NCBI RefSeq assembly: GCF_014193845.1
Contig: NZ_JACHZX010000002.1
Location: 744,001 to 808,000, forward strand
DNA: 64,000 nucleotides
Direction: 5' to 3'
DNA from: Sphingomonas sp. BK345
GTDB lineage: Bacteria; Pseudomonadota; Alphaproteobacteria; Sphingomonadales; Sphingomonadaceae
Position numbers and translations under genes: made by a program. The notes under the pieces are model-generated. The model did not search any database and was not told the DNA's origin. It worked only from the letters and a program-made list of their open reading frames with translations. Positions 46,901 through 55,027 of this stretch are shown one piece after another. Position 1 is the stretch's first letter. Every line of letters starts with the position of its first letter.

Positions 46901-47001
46901 CACTGGCCTCTGGGCAGGGTAGTGATTTTGTTCGAATCATCGCCTGGGTCGTAAGGAGAGGACCTTAAATTCACCTGTCCCGTCGTGACATAGGTTTCCA
47001 A
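43924..47001 (-). CDS. Large unknown protein with N-terminal SH3-like domain, 1025 aa
   Basis: Residues 1-67 fit an SH3-type domain (TTGQVNLRSSPYDPGDDSNK and SYRGYVATSLI). Around residue 490 a LysM-like YRTAQGDTLVSIIAQ is visible. The middle holds TYRTSWKSSELGDLVYTINL and a long Thr/Ser/Glu-rich stretch that looks coiled-coil, then IHNINDGRTLNLLFFRLYNL. No signal peptide or membrane segment is evident. TTG 46999-47001 is the start, with GGGAGGG about five bases upstream. The pair with the 301-aa gene sits between two direct repeats and is lower in GC. It may bind cell wall or polysaccharide; function unknown. Confidence 0.6.
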   Translation of the reverse strand: METYVTTGQVNLRSSPYDPGDDSNKITTLPRGQWVNLIRLEGGGWAEVWTILRNKSYRGYVATSLITSRGARPRSEGPPESPVNRHKLFDEAEFLQLKDFMTIRPPSVKAKPTEALSLSRSREISIDWDYTLSPRLGTDYGAEAAGIPFTRADNISYFASYFIASWGLNARNFDTLKADFLYTGDVDQPVLQRKNPPAGLGVSQFEAVFQTRPAAFALQHRLANRMFLLTSNDQAQPIVAADFADWQAFTTMLSTRLQSATPAVKSPAAPLDAGLFISSAEEVDLGPAIILRQYSELVSLTEFTSSLDKQATELGKQGISGLLTGPEIDALIAGVLKMKSPELERRSSLEILADRASDLGYILNITDSDIKYTYEDATEITIKPGKLYQPYVTRIHWVTEHKRVSEWHDDGFFGLGSSSGRREWTERIQHEREVVKYRDVPVDFDPWTERQDELLKREGLRSYRFEKQGAEYRTAQGDTLVSIIAQCERDETFRRRTAIWLPVYEQSLTKGQVLTKYVIFKRPYRGIMPVKFPRLYVEEALTYRTSWKSSELGDLVYTINLAPGEERTVTIEQKVSKATEETRSTTSILDLTETDTLELSTEIENEAKTSNETTKTSSWSASASGSYGPVGGSVGASGESKNTTAQFARNMERIARKAAHNITRKTQREVRTSTSIKSDYSRSESTTIKIHNINDGRTLNLLFFRLYNLYAAGVYVDNLQMLTESGIEVVAGSGITVPRLFDLYDLENALDVFDLRNLPFPVAAAPGSEDYAKLFNAYWSYILDSLIKLLGKEYSIDIDKGRGERTGMLNFSADFQTIVDAQLAGKRLRLDFGNGADRFELANLYRALRTEIERVSSALAETVEKSEAGTLPLREHELRVASPGLFVDSFMGVRPATEPYAEEMRAQTVRLKSAEAARQQALANYYNSLAGYDGGGASGTRASARVLTANSIAISFATGVVGGSWTFALDGEAKKIVEVEEGQTSVELTWPEEQDWLQQPDDHAYEMQSPDGISIPFIVLPAVEE

Positions 47002-47512
47002 GGCGCCCTCCCCTCGAGAATATAGCAGCCAACCACAAATCCTCGGGCGATGCTATCAGTAAAGGCCTGAGGGGCGCAATCTCGCGAAGGTCCGTCGCAA
47101 GATATAACAAGATTGGGGTAGGCTTTCCCCGCGATAGCCACCGGCGAAGAGGCTGTTGTGGAACAGTGGCGGAATGAGGGTGGGCGATCAAGCTTCGGTG
47201 GGATTCCAGAGGGTTGCGACACCTGTTCTGGAATGACCGTTGTGGAGCCCGACCGCCCGCGCGCAGCATAGCCCGCGCGGGCCTGCGCTGCGGTTGCGTT
47301 CTGGCGGACGCCGATTGACCGCTGCTGGCCGAACCGGCTGTTCGATAAATCGCGAAGGAACAGCAGTAATGTCCCAAGCCTCGCCAATCGAACGCTCGCT
47401 GACAAAGATGAACGACCGGCGGGTTTCGGGGGCCGCGATGAGCCCCCGGAATGACTGGGATTGGGTCGATGCTGCCGACATCGCGCAAGCGAGCCGTCCA
47501 GCGGGTGGAGCT
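47002..47512. other. Gap with the second repeat copy
   Basis: No gene is supported. It includes the promoter side of the minus-strand 1025-aa gene (a TATATT near 47020-47030 on the minus strand could be a -10 box), the 127-bp repeat at 47176-47302, and about 200 bases left of the hydrolase gene in which I see nothing recognisable. Confidence 0.4.
47176..47302 (+). repeat. Direct repeat copy 2, 127 bp, with hairpin
   Basis: Second copy of the repeat at 42141, same orientation. The hairpin is kept with a 9-bp stem (GCCCGCGCG / CGCGCGGGC). Here the sequence after the repeat is not transposase-like, so this copy is a solo end. The two copies flank the IS5 remnant and the low-GC gene pair. Confidence 0.8.
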
Positions 47513-48286
47513 TCACCTCGTCGCGTCGAGGATGACGGCGACTGTCTCCTCCGGCGTGTCCCACATCGGAAAGTGGCCGCTGCCATCAAACCAGTGGAGC
47601 TCGGCGCCGGGAAAGGCTGCCTGCGCGCGCGCAGCCTGTCTGGGGAGGCAGAGCCGGTCTTGCCTGCCCCACCCGATGACGACCCGGCCGGTGCCGGCAG
47701 CGGCGGGACCGGACTGCTCAGGTCCCGCGGCAAGGCTCTGGACCAGCGCATCGAACGTCGGCGTTCTACTGAGACCTTCCAGCTCGGTCGCGACGGTCTC
47801 CCCGTCAAGCGCCCAAGGACGCGCGGAGAGCTGAGCGAGCAGCGCCGTGCGCGACGCTGCGTTCCGGCTCAACGCCGGCAGAGCTGGCCGGATGGCGCGC
47901 AGCAAGCGACCGGAGGCGCCGATGGTGGTTCTGAAGAAGGTTCGCTCCCACCCTCGCCAGAAGCCGCCAGGATCAAGCGCGACGACGTTGCCGACGAGTC
48001 CGCGCCGCGCGAGCTCAAGCACAATCCGCGCGCCCATGGAACTGCCGACAGCATCGACGCCAGACAAACCAGCCTCCGCGATGTAACGCTCGACGCTGCC
48101 GACCAGACCATCAAACGTCCCGCTGTCGGACTCGGCAAGGGTAGCCCCATGGCCGGGAAGGTCGACCGCGATGACCTTCCGCGAGGCGCTGAGTGGGCCC
48201 AAGACGGTGCTCCACGATCGCCAACTCCCGCCCAGGCCGTGGATCAGAAGCAGCGTGCGTCCAGTGCCGCGCTCAATCGTGTTCAT
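47513..48286 (-). CDS. Alpha/beta hydrolase, 257 aa
   Basis: The N-terminus has LLLIHGLGGSWRSW with the HG oxyanion region, then VAVDLPGHG-like (VIAVDLPGHG) and the nucleophile elbow GSSMG near residue 82. A GWGRQDRLC segment supplies the acid and GSGHFPMWDTPEE the catalytic His near the C-terminus. These are the classic features of the epoxide-hydrolase/esterase group. Start at ATG 48286 has GGAGG five bases upstream. Substrate unknown. The gene stands alone between the repeat region and the sulfite module. Confidence 0.8.
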   Translation of the reverse strand: MNTIERGTGRTLLLIHGLGGSWRSWSTVLGPLSASRKVIAVDLPGHGATLAESDSGTFDGLVGSVERYIAEAGLSGVDAVGSSMGARIVLELARRGLVGNVVALDPGGFWRGWERTFFRTTIGASGRLLRAIRPALPALSRNAASRTALLAQLSARPWALDGETVATELEGLSRTPTFDALVQSLAAGPEQSGPAAAGTGRVVIGWGRQDRLCLPRQAARAQAAFPGAELHWFDGSGHFPMWDTPEETVAVILDATR

Positions 48287-48641
48287 GCCGCCTCCGCCCT
48301 GTCGCTGTGAGAAGCTCAACGAGCACGGTCGCTTTGCGGGCCCGGCCTTAATCGGTTGACGGGCGCTGGAGATCGGCCCCTAGGCCCACGCCAGGAGGCG
48401 GTGAGCCGGGTGAGTCTTCCTGTTCAGAGAAGGGTCCTTGAGTATGAACGAGCGACCGCTTGCGAGTAGCGCTACGTTTGCACTGAATGGCCGCTTGTGG
48501 GTCTGCGCGGACGATGGGCAATTGCGAGTGAAGCACCAGATCAGAGTTGTCTCGCAAACGATCGTGGCTGTTGAAAAAGTCCTACTGAAGGCTGCCGATC
48601 GTCTGTCGAAATCGCCTTTTTAGATTATGCGAGAGGTTTGC
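48287..48641. other. Gap between hydrolase and sulfite module
   Basis: No gene is supported; short frames here lack ribosome-binding sites and recognisable products. It contains the 20-bp element at 48559-48578 that matches the outer side of the IS1182 copy. Confidence 0.4.
48559..48578 (+). repeat. IS-end-like inverted repeat, left copy
   Basis: CGATCGTGG followed by CTGTTGAAAAA matches, inverted, 59875-59894 at 18 of 20 positions. CTGTTGAAAAA is typical of insertion-sequence ends. It could be the left end of an 11.3-kb element or a remnant of a second IS1182 copy. Confidence 0.45.
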
Positions 48642-49124
48642 TTATCCGGTTCCACCTGAGACATCAGGAGCCACCTTGGGGTCGGGATCCTGTGCCTTGC
48701 CGGTTGCGGGTGCCGCTTTCTGGCTCGGCATAGCGGTGAGATAAGCAACGATCGCGTCAACGTCCTTCTCGGCCACCGGCGCCTTGTACACCTCACGCAT
48801 CTTGGTGACGGTCGCCTTCCACTGGTCCGCCGATAGCGCAGGCTGAGTTAGCGCCATGCTGGCCGAGTGGCACGAAGTGCAGTTGGCGTTGATGACGTCG
48901 GCGTGCGGACCATCGGGGTAGGTAGCGTCATCGACCGGCAGGTCGACGATGGTCGAGGCGAGCGAAAAGCCGCGGGCTGAGACGCTGGTGGGCGGTGCCG
49001 GCTCGGATGTCTCGGAGATCGGGGCAGGCGCCTTGCGGCTGCTCGGCGCCCCGATCGAGACGAGGATAATGCTGGTCAGGCCGATCAGGCCAGCGGCCAT
49101 GATGCCGGGAGACGGGGTCTTCAT
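48642..49124 (-). CDS. C-type cytochrome of the sulfite module (SorB-like), 160 aa
   Basis: Signal peptide or anchor at residues 10-26, haem motif CTSCH near residue 81, and a C-terminal MREVYKAPVAEKDVDAIVAYL segment holding the axial Met, the pattern of small mono-haem cytochromes. It lies 12 bases after the sulfite dehydrogenase gene and probably takes its electrons, as SorB does for SorA. A Pro/Lys-rich tail ends the protein. Confidence 0.75.
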   Translation of the reverse strand: MKTPSPGIMAAGLIGLTSIILVSIGAPSSRKAPAPISETSEPAPPTSVSARGFSLASTIVDLPVDDATYPDGPHADVINANCTSCHSASMALTQPALSADQWKATVTKMREVYKAPVAEKDVDAIVAYLTAMPSQKAAPATGKAQDPDPKVAPDVSGGTG

Positions 49125-49136
49125 GCTACTCGCTCC

Positions 49137-50372
49137 TCAGGCCGCGATGATGGTGGTCGTCTCGATATTGCCGCGCATGAACCCGCCCGGGTTCCAGATC
49201 GGCTTCATCGGCTGGGCGACACCGTTGGTGTTCCAGCAGCGCACCATGATCGGGTTGGCACCGCGTCGCAGCGGCACGCGACCATCCCACCGACGGAAGC
49301 TGTACCTGCCCTCGTCCGCTCCGAGCGTCGTCCTGTACCAGGTGCGGCCTCCGTCCGACGATACATCGACCTTAGCGACGCCGCAGTCGCCGCCCATCGC
49401 GATGCCGCCGACCGGGATCGACGCCTCATAGGCTATCGCCTGGCCATCGGGCAGGCTGGTCATCCAGCTGCGCGGGATCATGCGGTTGATGGGGACAGTC
49501 GGGAAGTCTCTGGCGCCGGGCGCGACATTCGCGCCCGGCGTCGCGGGGATCTTGTAGGCCTTGGCCATCCAATACTGGTCGTCGGGGCCGGGCAGTACCT
49601 CGATCGAGTTCAGCATCTTGACCCAATAGGTCGAGTACCAGCCCGGCACGATCAGCCGGCAGGGAAAGCCATTGAGGAGCGGCAGCTGCTCGCCGTTCAT
49701 GCCGAAGGCGATCATCACTTCGCCGTCGCGGGCATGGTCGATGTCGAGCGCCTTCTCAAAGTCAGGGGCGCCCGCCACGACCGGTTGATCGAGCGCACCG
49801 AAGCGCACCTGCACCGCGCCTGTCTTGACCCCGGCGAGGTCGAGCACGTCGCGCAGGCGCACACCGAGCCATTTGGCATTGCCCATCGCGCCGTTGCCCC
49901 ATTGCGCGCCGGCAACACGTGGCTGGAACAGCCCACGGCTGTTTCCCGAGCATTGGTTGACCGCCGCCATCTCGACCCGCGGCAGGCGCAGCAGCTGGGC
50001 GAGGCTGATCGACAGCGGTCGGTTGACGTGGCCGAAGACGTTGAGGCGGAAAGTCTCGACATCGATCGAGGTCGGGATGTCGGCCCAGTGCCAGCGGACG
50101 AAGAACTGGTCGTTGGGCGTGAACACCGACTTGTCGAACACGTCCATCGGCGTTTCCAGCAAGGGCGGATGGACACGCTGGACGATCATGCTGCCCTTGC
50201 CGGGAAAGGCGCTGGTCATCGGCCGTTCGGCATTGCCGCCAGGCAGCTTCAGGTCGACGAGCTGCTGCGCCAGTGCCGGCGCGGCGGCAAGGCCGGCGGT
50301 ACCGAGCGCGGCATGCCTGAGAAAGCGGCGACGGCTGGTCTCACTCGCCAGTCCGGCGTCGAAATTGTCCAT
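49137..50372 (-). CDS. Molybdopterin sulfite dehydrogenase (SorA-like), 411 aa
   Basis: A Tat signal (SRRRFLRHAA at residues 13-22) exports the enzyme with its cofactor. The molybdopterin domain has the Cys ligand in AAVNQCSGNSRG (near residue 120), and a C-terminal Mo-co dimerisation domain includes VDVSSDGGRTW. Sulfite is oxidised to sulfate in the periplasm and electrons pass to the neighbouring cytochrome. Start at ATG 50372; the longer frame upstream is not conserved in character. 89 bases separate it from the exporter gene. Confidence 0.8.
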   Translation of the reverse strand: MDNFDAGLASETSRRRFLRHAALGTAGLAAAPALAQQLVDLKLPGGNAERPMTSAFPGKGSMIVQRVHPPLLETPMDVFDKSVFTPNDQFFVRWHWADIPTSIDVETFRLNVFGHVNRPLSISLAQLLRLPRVEMAAVNQCSGNSRGLFQPRVAGAQWGNGAMGNAKWLGVRLRDVLDLAGVKTGAVQVRFGALDQPVVAGAPDFEKALDIDHARDGEVMIAFGMNGEQLPLLNGFPCRLIVPGWYSTYWVKMLNSIEVLPGPDDQYWMAKAYKIPATPGANVAPGARDFPTVPINRMIPRSWMTSLPDGQAIAYEASIPVGGIAMGGDCGVAKVDVSSDGGRTWYRTTLGADEGRYSFRRWDGRVPLRRGANPIMVRCWNTNGVAQPMKPIWNPGGFMRGNIETTTIIAA

Positions 50373-50461
50373 GACAAGGCTCTCCTGTGGCCAGCCAGGC
50401 TGGCGGATCGAAGGGGCGTTTCGCAAGTGATCGGACCGACTGATCCGATCATCATGGCGGA

Positions 50462-51613
50462 TCAGTTCGGGGTGGCGATGCAGGGTGAGACGAACAGGTT
50501 GCCGCGCCATGCGCCGGCCAGCGTCTTGGCGCCGACGAGCAGCCACATCGCCGCAAGCGCGACTGTCAGCACCGTGCCGGCGAAACCGAAGAAACCGAGG
50601 TTCAGCGTCGTGGCTAGGCGGAAGGTGGCGACGGTGTAGACGCCGAGCGGAAAGGTATAGCCCCACCAGCCCAGGTTGAACGGGACGCCGGCGCGCCAGT
50701 AGCGGATGGTGATGAGCGTCGCGAGCGCCAGCCACCACAGGCCGAAGCCCCACAGGCAGAGTCCGGCCACAACGCCGATCCCTTGCGCGACGCTACCGAC
50801 ACCGGCGAGCCCGTGTGCAGCGAGGATCGCCGGCGCATCCGCCCCGAGCACCAGCATACCCAGAGCACCCGTGCCGATCGGCCCCAGCGCCAGCCAGGAG
50901 GACGCCGCCATGCTCTCATGCGGCAGCTTGTGGAGCGCCATGCGCAGGATCAGGATGGCGAGGATGCCGAACGCGACCGGCACCGAATAGGCCCACAGCA
51001 CGTAGGAAGTGGCGAGCATCGCGATCTGCGCGTGGGGATCGGTCAGATGCGGCGCGAGCAACCCGCCACTGGCACCCGCCACTTCGGCTGCGACGACCGG
51101 CAGCAGCCATACCGCGGTCATGCCGTCCAGGCTGTGCTCGTGGCGGGTGAACATCAGGTACGGGATCAGCACGCCGCATGCGAGCGACATGGCGACGTCG
51201 ATCCACCACAGGACGTGTGCTACCGGCACGATGCCGTTACCGAACCGCGCGATTCCGAAAGCGAGGCAACCGTTGATGATCGTCGCGAGGCCCATTGGGA
51301 TGGTGCCGATGAACATCGATACGGTGTTGTGCCCGAAGATGCGCCTCGCCTCGTGCCCGAACATCGCCCAGCGCGCGCCATAGAGGCCGGCGAACAGCGC
51401 GAAGAGCGCGATATTGAAGAACCACAACACCTCCCCAGCCGGCTTTAGCGAGGGGCCGATGCCGGGCACCTGCGGCAGCGCGAGGGCGAGGATGCCCGTG
51501 CCCATCGTCGCGGCGAACCAGTTGGGCGTGAACTGGCGGATCATCTCGCGCGGATGGTCGAGCCGACTGAGCGGCTTGAGGCCGCTGAGAACGGAGTGCG
51601 TGTCGGCAGTCAT
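50462..51613 (-). CDS. TDT-family transporter, probable sulfite exporter, 383 aa
   Basis: Ten or so membrane segments and the TDT/SLAC1-type N-terminus FTPNWFAATMGTGILAL. TDT proteins include the yeast sulfite pump Ssu1 and tellurite transporter TehA; the setting beside two sulfite-oxidising enzymes favours sulfite export. Overlaps the regulator gene by ATGA (51610-51613). Substrate is inferred from context. Confidence 0.75.
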   Translation of the reverse strand: MTADTHSVLSGLKPLSRLDHPREMIRQFTPNWFAATMGTGILALALPQVPGIGPSLKPAGEVLWFFNIALFALFAGLYGARWAMFGHEARRIFGHNTVSMFIGTIPMGLATIINGCLAFGIARFGNGIVPVAHVLWWIDVAMSLACGVLIPYLMFTRHEHSLDGMTAVWLLPVVAAEVAGASGGLLAPHLTDPHAQIAMLATSYVLWAYSVPVAFGILAILILRMALHKLPHESMAASSWLALGPIGTGALGMLVLGADAPAILAAHGLAGVGSVAQGIGVVAGLCLWGFGLWWLALATLITIRYWRAGVPFNLGWWGYTFPLGVYTVATFRLATTLNLGFFGFAGTVLTVALAAMWLLVGAKTLAGAWRGNLFVSPCIATPN

Positions 51614-52482
51614 GCAACCTGCTCCTTGATGAGGTCCGTCAGCGCGTCGGCCGCGCGGGTGCGATAGCGCTCCTTGTGGCGCAGCGCGTGGAAGGCGCGG
51701 TCGGGCAGCCCGAGCGGCAGCTCGACCAGATCGCCGGCCTTGAGCGCACGAGCTACGACCAATCGCGACAAGACGGCAACGCCGGCACCGGCCTCGACCG
51801 CGGTACGCACCGCCTCGTTGGACGGGAGCGTCATCGCTACCGTCAGCTGGGCCGGATCAAACCCGCGTGTTCGCAGCACGTCCTCGAAGGTCGAGCGCGT
51901 ACCCGAACCCTGCTCGCGGACGATCCAGCGTGCAGCGCGCAGCCAGTCCTCGTCGACGCGCCCGGTGTCCTCGCGGCCGACCAGCACCATCGGATCACGC
52001 CCGACATGCCAGTGGGCGAGCGCCGGTTCGTCCACCTCGCCCTCGACGAAACCGAGCTCCGCCGCGCCGCTCAGGACCTGCGCTGCCGCACCTTCGGTGT
52101 TGTCGATCGCCAGTTCGACCGCGATCTGCGGGTGGCGTTCGTGGAAGGCGGCGAGCTTTGCCGGCAACCAGTAGCTCGCGATCGTCTGGCTGGCGACGAT
52201 CCGCAATGAACCACGGGCAAGCCCGGCATAGTCCGCCAGCATCGTCTCGGCATGCGCTGCCCGCCCCAGCACCGCGCGCGCTTCCTCCAGAAAGCCGCGG
52301 CCTGCTTCGGTCAGCTGGATGCCACGCCCGACGCGGTGAAACAGAGGAACCCCGTAGCGCGCTTCGAGGGCAGCAATCGCGCCGGAGGCAGCGGACTGCG
52401 TGACGTTCAGCACCTCCGCTGCCTTGGTAACGTGTTCGCGCTCGGCGACACCGACGAAGATTCTGAGCTGCTCCAGGGTCAT
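51610..52482 (-). CDS. LysR-family transcriptional regulator, 290 aa
   Basis: Helix-turn-helix at residues about 1-60 (MTLEQLRIFVGVAEREHVTK, then QSAASGAIAALE), followed by a substrate-binding domain. Start chosen at ATG 52482 where the LysR motif begins; the frame extends to 52518. It is divergent from the second sulfite oxidase gene and first in the exporter-dehydrogenase-cytochrome operon, so it probably controls both sides in response to a sulfur compound. Confidence 0.8.
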   Translation of the reverse strand: MTLEQLRIFVGVAEREHVTKAAEVLNVTQSAASGAIAALEARYGVPLFHRVGRGIQLTEAGRGFLEEARAVLGRAAHAETMLADYAGLARGSLRIVASQTIASYWLPAKLAAFHERHPQIAVELAIDNTEGAAAQVLSGAAELGFVEGEVDEPALAHWHVGRDPMVLVGREDTGRVDEDWLRAARWIVREQGSGTRSTFEDVLRTRGFDPAQLTVAMTLPSNEAVRTAVEAGAGVAVLSRLVVARALKAGDLVELPLGLPDRAFHALRHKERYRTRAADALTDLIKEQVA

Positions 52483-52628
52483 GCAGCTTATATCGCGCAA
52501 TCTGATCGATACGACCAACCGTTTGATCTGCTCATTCCAATCTGGATATCGGAACGATCGGTAATCCTTCGTCTGTGATGGTCTTGAAGACTTGAAGCGA
52601 TCCGCGCGCTTGCGGCGTTTGTTCGTCC
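52483..52628. promoter_or_regulatory. Divergent LysR-controlled promoter region
   Basis: 146 bases between the LysR gene and the sulfite oxidase gene. TTCC at 52535-52538 and GGAA at 52551-52554 form a short interrupted dyad of LysR-box size. No further motif is clear. Confidence 0.3.
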
Positions 52629-53696
52629 ATGACCGATATGATCGAGCGCAAATCCGATCCCTACAACGCCGAGCCGACGCCCGGCGCGCTGATCGAGCGG
52701 TTCCTGACGCCGCAGGCGCTGTTCTATGTGCGCAGCCATGGTGCGGTGCCTGATCTGCCTGCCGATCATCGGATCGAAGTGAGCGGGACGGGCATGGCGA
52801 GCCGCTCCTTCTCGGTGGAGGAACTGAAAGCTACGTTCCCCACGCGGACGGTGACGGCAGTTCTTCAGTGCGCCGGCAACCGGCGCACTGACCTCCAGCA
52901 GGTCGGAAAAACGTCGGGTGATCCTTGGGATGTCGGCGCGATCGGCAATGCAGAGTGGACCGGCGTACGCCTGGCCGATGTGCTCGATGCGGTCGGCGCA
53001 CCTGATGCGTCCGACCTGTTCGTGGCGTTCACCGGCGCGGACGAGGTGGACGTGGAGGGCGAGGAAGCCTTGTTCGGGGTATCGATCGCCATGAGCAAGG
53101 CGCGGCAGCCCGACGTCCTCCTCGTCTGGGCGATGAACGGCGAGCCGCTGACGCCCGAACACGGCGCACCGCTCCGCATGGTGGTGCCGGGCTATGCCGG
53201 CGTGCGCAGCGCCAAATGGTTGACACGGATCGAGGTGCGAGACATGCCTTCCGACGCACCGATCCAGGCGCACGACTACAAGCTGTTTCCCGCCGATGTG
53301 ACGAGCGACACCGTCGACTGGAGCCGGGGTCTGACCATCAATGCCATGCCGCTCAACGCCGCGATCTGCGTGCCCGGCTCTGGCGAAAGCCTGCCGGCCG
53401 GGGAGGTGCGGATCGAGGGCTATGCCATCGCCTATGATCGCCGCGTCTCTCGGGTCGAAGTGTCGGTAAACGGTGGTCGCGAGTGGCAACAGGCGACGTT
53501 CGCCGATGATCCGGAGACGCACTGGGGTTGGCGGCGCTGGACCCTCGACGCCACGCTCGGCAAGGGGCGCCAGCATCTTGTCGTGCGCGCCTTCGACGAG
53601 ACCGGACAGGGTCAGCCCGAGCGGCCGGATACGATGTGGAACTTCGCCGGCTATCTGTGCACCGCCTGGCATCACGTTCACGTGCTGGTCGAATGA
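52629..53696 (+). CDS. Cytoplasmic sulfite-oxidase-family molybdoenzyme, 355 aa
   Basis: The cofactor-binding Cys lies in TAVLQCAGNRRTD (near residue 82), and RMVVPGYAGVRSAKWL and a C-terminal dimerisation domain (VEVSVNGGREWQQ) complete the sulfite oxidase pattern. There is no signal peptide, so the enzyme appears cytoplasmic, unlike the Tat-exported one at 49137. Coupled to the MgtC-like gene by ATGA. Probably detoxifies sulfite inside the cell. Confidence 0.8.
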   Translation: MTDMIERKSDPYNAEPTPGALIERFLTPQALFYVRSHGAVPDLPADHRIEVSGTGMASRSFSVEELKATFPTRTVTAVLQCAGNRRTDLQQVGKTSGDPWDVGAIGNAEWTGVRLADVLDAVGAPDASDLFVAFTGADEVDVEGEEALFGVSIAMSKARQPDVLLVWAMNGEPLTPEHGAPLRMVVPGYAGVRSAKWLTRIEVRDMPSDAPIQAHDYKLFPADVTSDTVDWSRGLTINAMPLNAAICVPGSGESLPAGEVRIEGYAIAYDRRVSRVEVSVNGGREWQQATFADDPETHWGWRRWTLDATLGKGRQHLVVRAFDETGQGQPERPDTMWNFAGYLCTAWHHVHVLVE

Positions 53697-54205
53697 TCGA
53701 AGCATCAGCGGCACCGGACGTCGCTTTCTGGATCGATGCGATTGGCCGGCTGGTGGTGGCGACCGCGGCCGGGATGGTGCTCGGCTGGGAACGCTCGCGT
53801 GAGAACCGGCAGATCATGGGCCTGCGGACGCTGGGTCTGGTCGGTCTGGCGAGTTGCATCGCCGTGCAGGCGATCGTGCATAGTGGCTTGCCGAACGTGA
53901 ACGCCGATGCCGCAGGACGGGCGATGCAGGGCATTCTGTCCGGCGTCGGCTTCATCGGTGCCGGTGCGGTGCTGCGGGTCGGCCAGGGTCAGGAAGTGCA
54001 TGGCCTCGCGACCGCCGCGTGCATCTGGGTCACCGCCACGATCGGCGCGGCAGCGGGGTTGGCAGTGTGGCCGCTCATCATCGGCGGGGTGAGCCTTGCA
54101 ATGCTCGTCCTGTTCGTCGGTGCGCCGCTGGAACGCCGCATCCGCGAGCGGGCTCGCCTGACGCCGGCCGAGGCCGACAGGAAGGACGTCAAGCGCAAGC
54201 CGTGA
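53693..54205 (+). CDS. MgtC/SapB family membrane protein, 170 aa
   Basis: Membrane segments with LVVATAAGMVLGWERSRE and QGILSGVGFIGAGAVLR are the MgtC/SapB signature. Members affect magnesium and acid stress; the substrate here is unknown. Starts at ATG 53693 inside the sulfite oxidase stop, so it belongs to the same small operon. Confidence 0.75.
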   Translation: MIEASAAPDVAFWIDAIGRLVVATAAGMVLGWERSRENRQIMGLRTLGLVGLASCIAVQAIVHSGLPNVNADAAGRAMQGILSGVGFIGAGAVLRVGQGQEVHGLATAACIWVTATIGAAAGLAVWPLIIGGVSLAMLVLFVGAPLERRIRERARLTPAEADRKDVKRKP

Positions 54206-54256
54206 TCCCGCTGGACCGCCCGGTGCCTGTCGGCGTCGGGAAGCGGCAACGTGCAA

Positions 54257-55027
54257 TCAGGACACCAGCGCCGCATCGGCCTGCCGCCGGACTTCATCGG
54301 CAATCGGATGCAGCTCGGCCGCAGGCCGCTCGCCCACCACACTATAGCCGATCCCGTCGACTGCCCATGTGACCCGGCCCATGGTCCCGCTGGACGTGCT
54401 GGTCATGCTCGCAGTCTTGTCGATCTGCATAGGCCTCGTCAGCACCGCGAGTTTCGACGCTTGCGGTCCGTCGTAGAGGAGCAGTGCCGCAGGGCCGTGA
54501 GGCGTCGCGACCAGTCGCCCCCCACCATAGCGATAGCCGGCTGTGCTGAGGTCCGGGATGGTGACGCGCTCACCCAAACGGGCGGAGGTCCATCGGATCA
54601 GCATGGCGCGCTGATCCGGACCGATCTCCGCCGGTCGTATCCGGTCGGCGGCATAGACACGGAAATTGTCACTCGCCTCGTTGGCCAGCGCCGCGATGCC
54701 TGCGCGGGGTTCACCGCTCCACTTCGCGCTCGACCAACCACCGCCAAACCCGACCGCCAGCAGAAGTGACGCGGCGATGGCGAATTGCCATCGCGGCTGA
54801 CGTTGCCGCCCCCTGATGGCTGCGACGCGCATCGTCGCCGGGATCGGTTCATCCGCGATCGGGGCAAACAGGGATGCAAGGGCTCGCGCCTGCTCCGCCT
54901 GTTCCCGCAAACGGGCATGCAGGTCCGGCTGGCCTTCAAGATAGGCGTCGACCAGGCGCTGCCGCTCGGGCGACAGCCTGCCATCGATCCATGCGGCCAG
55001 ATCGTCCTCGCCGATCGGGCTGGTCAT
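54257..55027 (-). CDS. Anti-sigma factor, 256 aa
   Basis: Cytoplasmic N-terminal segment MTSPIGEDDLAAWIDGRLSP typical of anti-sigma proteins, one membrane segment at about residues 85-100 and a periplasmic beta-rich domain. It overlaps the sigma gene by 4 bases (ATGA) and presumably binds and silences that sigma factor until a periplasmic signal arrives. Confidence 0.8.
   Translation of the reverse strand: MTSPIGEDDLAAWIDGRLSPERQRLVDAYLEGQPDLHARLREQAEQARALASLFAPIADEPIPATMRVAAIRGRQRQPRWQFAIAASLLLAVGFGGGWSSAKWSGEPRAGIAALANEASDNFRVYAADRIRPAEIGPDQRAMLIRWTSARLGERVTIPDLSTAGYRYGGGRLVATPHGPAALLLYDGPQASKLAVLTRPMQIDKTASMTSTSSGTMGRVTWAVDGIGYSVVGERPAAELHPIADEVRRQADAALVS

Noticed and set aside
47240..48310. 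Plus-strand open frame, 356 aa, starting in repeat copy 2
   Set aside because: Antisense to the hydrolase gene and starts inside a repeat; no recognisable product.
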